From NCBI GenBank assembly GCA_027619675.1, contig JAQCHG010000047.1, positions 1 through 8,308 of the forward strand: a DNA stretch of 8,308 bases. Direction: 5' to 3'. Made by a program: the position numbers and the translations under genes. Positions 5,066 to 8,308 of this stretch are shown here, piece after piece. Source of the DNA: Cyanobacteriota bacterium (lineage in GTDB: Bacteria; Cyanobacteriota; Cyanobacteriia; Phormidesmidales; Phormidesmidaceae). The number at the start of each line of letters is the position of its first letter. Positions within the stretch are counted from its first letter, which is position 1. Under the pieces are notes generated by a model that was not told the origin of the DNA, ran no database searches, and saw nothing but the letters and a program-made list of their open reading frames with translations.

Positions 5066-5249
5066 TGGGAGTAGCAGCCCTCCACCTGATCCTAGAGGAT
5101 GGCCCAATGCTGAGGATGGCGCACTGCTAGGGAACCGTTTCAGAGTTCACCGGCAACGGGTTTGTGTATACCTGTGGAAAAACGGTGGCATCGGGCCAGT
5201 CTGTCCATGCCAGCGTGCATCATTGAGTTTCCTTGTTTGAGAGTCTGCC

Positions 5250-6425
5250 ATGTCCCATTCAGCTAGCCCCGGCGTCCCCTTTGTTGACTTGTCTTGGCAA
5301 CATGCCCCCCTCCAGACGGAGATTATGGCCGCAGTGGCAGCGGTGCTAGAGCAGGGGGATTTTGTGCTGGGGCAGGCGGTCCGAGAGTTTGAAGCCACCT
5401 TTGCGGCAGCCTCGGGGGCGGCCTATGGGGTGGGCATGGGCTGTGGCACCGACGCGATCGCCCTGGGGTTGCAAGCCTGTGGCATCGGGGCTGGGGACGA
5501 GGTGATTTTGCCCGCCAACACCTTTGTGGCCACCCTAATTGGGGTGATGCGGGCTGGGGCTACCCCGGTCTTTGTGGACTGCGACCCTGACACCGCCCTC
5601 ATAGATTTGGCTACCGCTGAGGCCGCCATCACCCCCCGGACGCGGGCCTTGCTACCCGTCCATCTCTATGGACAGATGGTTTCCCCTCGGGCCTTGATGG
5701 CCCTGGCCAATCGCCATGATCTGCTGATTTTTGAGGATGCGGCCCAGGCTCATTTGGCAGAGCGGGAGGGGTATCGAGCCGGTTCTGTGGGGGGTGGGGC
5801 CGCCTTTAGCTTTTACCCCAGCAAGAACTTGGGGGCTTTGGGGGATGGGGGCATGTTTGTCACCCAGCAGGAGTTGATTGCCCAAACCGCGCGATCGCTG
5901 CGGAACTATGGCGCGGTGCGTAAATACTTCCACACCGAGGCTGGGGGCACCAACAGCCGCCTCGACACCCTCCAAGCCGCCGTCCTCAGCCTCAAACTGC
6001 CCTACCTAGGGGACTGGAACCTTTCCCGTAACAGCACCGCTGGCCTCTATGACCAGGGGTTGGCTTCCCTGGCAGAGATGGGCATTCTCCCCATACGCAA
6101 TGACAGTGGCCGGGGGCATATCTACCATCTCTATGTGGTGCGGGTGACCCCCGCTTGCCCCATCGATCGCACCACCCTGCAACTGGCCCTAGAGGCAGCG
6201 GGCATTCAAACGGGAATCCATTACCCAGTGCCCTGCCATTTGCAACCCGCCTTCCAATCCTTGGGCTATCAGGCCGGAGCCTTTCCCCAGGCCGAAACCC
6301 TGAGCCAAGAAATTCTTTCCCTCCCCATGTATCCCGGCATGACCTCCACCCAAGTGGATCAGGTGGTGGCGGTGATGACCCAAGCTGTTCATCAGTCTGC
6401 TCGTCAACCCGTTGATGTGGTGTAG
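5250..6425 (+). CDS. DegT/DnrJ/EryC1/StrS family PLP-dependent sugar aminotransferase
   Basis: A 391-residue cytoplasmic fold-type I aminotransferase. The family transfers an amino group, usually from glutamate, to a nucleotide-bound keto-sugar to make amino sugars for surface polysaccharides. The protein opens with the typical VPFVDLSWQ (9-17). MGCGTDAIALGL (63-74) is the cofactor phosphate-binding region. VDCD (109-112) and EDAAQAH (162-168) hold the Asp and Gln that contact PLP. SFYPSKNLGALGDGG carries the Schiff-base Lys, K192. The C-terminal GIHYPVPCHLQPAF segment is also typical. Length is normal and all key residues are present. The family resembles FdtB/QdtB/WecE enzymes, but the sugar cannot be told from sequence alone. 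A purine-rich GAGAG precedes the ATG. Its TAG shares a base with a possible GTG start of the exosortase gene, indicating translational coupling. Confidence 0.93.
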   Translation: MSHSASPGVPFVDLSWQHAPLQTEIMAAVAAVLEQGDFVLGQAVREFEATFAAASGAAYGVGMGCGTDAIALGLQACGIGAGDEVILPANTFVATLIGVMRAGATPVFVDCDPDTALIDLATAEAAITPRTRALLPVHLYGQMVSPRALMALANRHDLLIFEDAAQAHLAEREGYRAGSVGGGAAFSFYPSKNLGALGDGGMFVTQQELIAQTARSLRNYGAVRKYFHTEAGGTNSRLDTLQAAVLSLKLPYLGDWNLSRNSTAGLYDQGLASLAEMGILPIRNDSGRGHIYHLYVVRVTPACPIDRTTLQLALEAAGIQTGIHYPVPCHLQPAFQSLGYQAGAFPQAETLSQEILSLPMYPGMTSTQVDQVVAVMTQAVHQSARQPVDVV

Positions 6426-6430
6426 TGTCC

Positions 6431-7330
6431 ATGGCAACCAATCTCGCTTCCTGGCGATCGCGCCTCCCAGCCCCCCTGTCCTTAGCCCTGCTGGGGCTGT
6501 TGACCCTGCTCTACGGTCCCCTGTTGTGGCATTGGGTGGATGGCTGGCTGAATAAATCCATCAGCATTCAACACGAGTACTTTAGCCATGGCCTGTTGGG
6601 GATTCCCTTTGCGGCCTATCTGGCCTGGAGCCAGCGTCAGACTTGGCAAGATTCGCCAGACCGGGCTCACCCCGCCGGATGGGGGCTGTTGGCGATCGCC
6701 GCAGTGCTGTACACCAGCGGCCTGACAGACTGGATGAACATCTCCCTGCCCCTGCTGCTGGCGGGGCTGTGTCTCACCCTCAAGGGCTGGGCTGGGCTCA
6801 AGCAGATGGCCTTTCCCTTGGCCTTAGTGGTGCTGGCCACGCCGAGTCAGTTGCCCTATCTGATTGAGCCCTATGTGTTGCCCCTTCAGCATTTCATCGC
6901 CACTGTGGCGGGCTTTTTGCTGATCCAAGGGGGCATTGATGTCACCGTCGATCAAATTTATCTGCGGGTGAACGATCAAATGGTGGAAGTGGCCCCCCAC
7001 TGTGCGGGGCTCAAGATGCTCTTTACCAGCCTGTATGTGGCCCTGATGTTGACCCAGTGGACGGGCTTGTGGCGATCGCGGCTGCGGACGGGCTTGCTGT
7101 TCCTCTCCACGGTGGTGATGAGCATCGTGGCCAACATCCTGCGGAATACGATGTTGAGCTACTTCCACGGCACAGGCAACGAAGCCGGGTTCCATTGGCT
7201 CCATGAAAGCTGGGGTGGGGATGTGTATTCAGCCCTCACCCTGCTGGCCCTGGTGGGCATTGTGCAACTCCTCCAGCGCTACGTACCTGCTCGGCTTTCG
7301 TTGCAGGTTGACGACACCTCAATGGTCTGA
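6431..7330 (+). CDS. Cyanoexosortase (best fit cyanoexosortase B), membrane transpeptidase-like protein
   Basis: A 299-residue polytopic inner-membrane protein, about eight hydrophobic segments, of the exosortase/archaeosortase family. These enzymes are thought to cleave PEP-CTERM tails of exported proteins and transfer them to a cell-envelope acceptor. The first membrane segment is around residues 15-36, followed by HEYFSHG (48-54), a marker of the family. The expected catalytic Cys is C191 in APHCAGLK, the Arg is R238 in NILRNT, and the His is probably H258 in HESWGG. The overall pattern and the partner gene downstream fit cyanoexosortase B. ATG at 6431 is used; a GTG at 6425 overlapping the aminotransferase stop by one base would add two residues. 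Neither has a good Shine-Dalgarno, consistent with coupled translation. No truncation is seen. Confidence 0.9.
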   Translation: MATNLASWRSRLPAPLSLALLGLLTLLYGPLLWHWVDGWLNKSISIQHEYFSHGLLGIPFAAYLAWSQRQTWQDSPDRAHPAGWGLLAIAAVLYTSGLTDWMNISLPLLLAGLCLTLKGWAGLKQMAFPLALVVLATPSQLPYLIEPYVLPLQHFIATVAGFLLIQGGIDVTVDQIYLRVNDQMVEVAPHCAGLKMLFTSLYVALMLTQWTGLWRSRLRTGLLFLSTVVMSIVANILRNTMLSYFHGTGNEAGFHWLHESWGGDVYSALTLLALVGIVQLLQRYVPARLSLQVDDTSMV

Positions 7331-7338
7331 CCCCACCC

Positions 7339-8097
7339 ATGGTTTTAGAAGAGAAGTCCATGCAAGAGTCCATGCCTGCCCCGGCTGCCTTAGGATCCCG
7401 CCGTTTGGTGCAGATCCTGGTGGTGGTTTTTCTGACGGCCCTGCTGGCGATCGCGGCCCTGCCCGATTATTTCAGCGGCACCTGGCCCTGGAGCGCTCCG
7501 CTACAAGTGCCCCAGATCGAGCAACTCCGTCAGTTAAAAGACCAGCCCCTGCCCCTGTCTGACTGGGAAACGTTGAACCACACTGTCATTAACCTGAGTG
7601 GCGAAGACTGGTCTTTGACGGAATACATCCCCACCCAGCCCACGGACCCAGACGTGCCGGGGTTGGCCCTACTGCTACGGCCCCAAACTTGGCATACCAA
7701 CCAGCCCGAGGTGGAGTGGGTAGACATTGCGGGCTCCCAGACCTGGCGCATGGAGCACCGTCGAATTCTGCGGTTTTCTGTCCCCAGTTCGGGGGGAGAT
7801 AACATCACGGTGACAGCCCAATACTTCCGAGCCCGTAACGAACAGAGCACCTTTGCCGTGATGCAGTGGTACGGCTGGCCCGAAGGAGGTCATCCGTCCC
7901 CCGGTCGCTGGTTCTGGCTAGATCAGCGGCAACAGTGGCAACACCGTGCCCGTCAGCCTTGGGTGGCGGTGAGCTTGATGATGCCCATTGAGCCCGTCGG
8001 TGATGTGTTGCCTTACCAACCCTTGATGCTACAACTGGGGCAGCAGGTGCAGCAGGCCCTAGACCAGGGGGTGTTTGCAGGCATGGACCCTGAATAG
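7339..8097 (+). CDS. Cyanoexosortase-associated membrane-anchored protein (cyanoexosortase B system-associated type)
   Basis: A 252-residue protein with one membrane-spanning helix at about 23-41 (after RR at 21-22) and a large domain outside the membrane. It starts 8 bases after the exosortase stop. Position, size and layout match the partner protein of cyanoexosortase B systems, which I take to be EpsI-like (DUF3485-related) in role. Visible parts are LPLSDWETLNHTVINLSGEDW, a Trp-rich middle, VTAQYFRARN, and MQWYGWPEGGHPSPGRWFWLDQR. Such partners are proposed to assist exosortase function or polymer export; this is family inference. An in-frame ATG at 7360, after purine-rich AGAAGAGAAG, may be the real start and would give 245 residues. 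The assignment rests on context and pattern, not on a catalytic motif. Confidence 0.8.
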   Translation: MVLEEKSMQESMPAPAALGSRRLVQILVVVFLTALLAIAALPDYFSGTWPWSAPLQVPQIEQLRQLKDQPLPLSDWETLNHTVINLSGEDWSLTEYIPTQPTDPDVPGLALLLRPQTWHTNQPEVEWVDIAGSQTWRMEHRRILRFSVPSSGGDNITVTAQYFRARNEQSTFAVMQWYGWPEGGHPSPGRWFWLDQRQQWQHRARQPWVAVSLMMPIEPVGDVLPYQPLMLQLGQQVQQALDQGVFAGMDPE

Positions 8098-8137
8098 GAA
8101 GCGGGATCCGGGGCGGGGCAGTTGTTGTTTCCTGGTC

Positions 8138-8150
8138 GGGACCGTGTCCC
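8138..8150 (+). terminator. Short hairpin after the exosortase operon
   Basis: GGGAC (8138-8142) and GTCCC (8146-8150) form a 5-bp stem with a CGT loop 40 bases after the last stop codon. No T-run follows, so termination here is doubtful. Confidence 0.2.
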
Positions 8151-8154
8151 TGGG

Positions 8155-8160
8155 TAGAAT
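8155..8160 (+). promoter_or_regulatory. Possible -10 element for the gene at the right edge
   Basis: TAGAAT differs from TATAAT at one base and lies about 50 bases before the first possible start of the right-edge gene. No recognisable -35 box is found at the usual distance, so this is only a weak candidate. Confidence 0.2.
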
Positions 8161-8210
8161 GGGCCGGGGGTGCCCACGGTTGGTGTGAAGTCTTGCTGTC
8201 TTGATTCAGT

Positions 8211-8308
8211 ATGGTTGGGTTGCGGTTCTCTTCTTTCCCTAGTGTGGCTATGGCGACGCGCTTGAATCCAGTGTGGGTAGGGGCGATCGCCCTGATGGCG
8301 AGTCCGAT
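8211..8308 (+). CDS. N-terminal fragment of a probable exported protein (cut by window edge)
   Basis: An open frame from ATG at 8211 runs off the right edge with 32 complete codons, and an in-frame ATG lies at 8250. From 8250 the reading is MATRLNPVWVGAIALMASP, which looks like a signal peptide: a charged start followed by a hydrophobic core. The fragment is too short to place in a family. By position after an exosortase locus, a polysaccharide export protein or a PEP-CTERM protein would be reasonable, but that is a guess. Which ATG is used cannot be decided. Confidence 0.45.
   Translation, partial: MVGLRFSSFPSVAMATRLNPVWVGAIALMASP

Larger units (their letters stand above)
4583..5249. other. 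667-base intergenic region upstream of the aminotransferase-exosortase operon
   Basis: No convincing gene is visible. A plus-strand open frame (4505-4783) overlaps the small minus-strand gene and is rejected. The region contains the dyad 4603-4637, a weak GGGG/CCCC hairpin at 4827-4842, a HIP1 octamer near 4885, competing hairpins at 4913-4940, an A7 run near 4942, an 18-bp tandem duplication (5030-5065), and a single minus-strand DnaA-box-like motif at 5173-5181. The operon promoter should lie here, but I cannot assign it. Confidence 0.6.

Noticed and set aside
4967..5074. Short frame from GTG encoding a duplicated IALTWV peptide
   Set aside because: About 35 codons, non-ATG start, no Shine-Dalgarno. 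The duplication is better described as a DNA repeat.
5992..6441. Minus-strand frame of 149 codons opposite the aminotransferase
   Set aside because: A shadow of a well-supported gene with catalytic residues on the plus strand.

Overview
The window looks like chromosomal DNA of a GC-rich cyanobacterium. The octamer GCGATCGC (HIP1, a highly iterated palindrome typical of cyanobacteria) occurs about 16 times in 8.3 kb. Several products also belong to families known mainly from cyanobacteria: a DUF928 protein, a cyanoexosortase with its associated protein, and a small conserved cyanobacterial protein. I cannot name the genus. There are seven complete genes, one gene cut by the left edge, and one probable gene cut by the right edge. 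Left third (1-2458, all minus strand): an NAD(P)-dependent beta-hydroxyacid dehydrogenase running off the left edge, a class I glutamine amidotransferase (GMP synthase-like), and an exported protein of unknown function. Between the first two lies an array of TTTTCCACA motifs (cyanobacterial DnaA-box type) on a roughly 10-bp helical phase. Between the second and third lies a 6-copy 8-bp polypyrimidine tandem repeat. Middle (2459-5249): two large non-coding stretches (about 690 and 670 bp) enclose a DUF928 exported protein (plus strand) and a small conserved cyanobacterial protein (minus strand). These intergenic regions carry inverted repeats, including two related elements bounded by inverted GTCATCCAT ends (2550-2659 and 4025-4241) that look like a small repeat family. 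Right third (5250-8308, plus strand): a tight three-gene unit. It encodes a DegT/DnrJ/EryC1/StrS sugar aminotransferase, a cyanoexosortase (best fit type B), and its single-pass membrane partner. The first two genes touch and the third follows within 8-30 bases. An aminotransferase that makes amino sugars, placed next to a membrane transpeptidase that processes PEP-CTERM proteins, suggests a locus joining exopolysaccharide synthesis to protein sorting. No PEP-CTERM substrate is visible in the window. A probable exported protein begins at the right edge. The points most worth following up are the phased DnaA-box-like array, the 8-bp repeat tract upstream of the amidotransferase, the GTCATCCAT-bounded repeat family, and the coupling of the aminotransferase to the exosortase.
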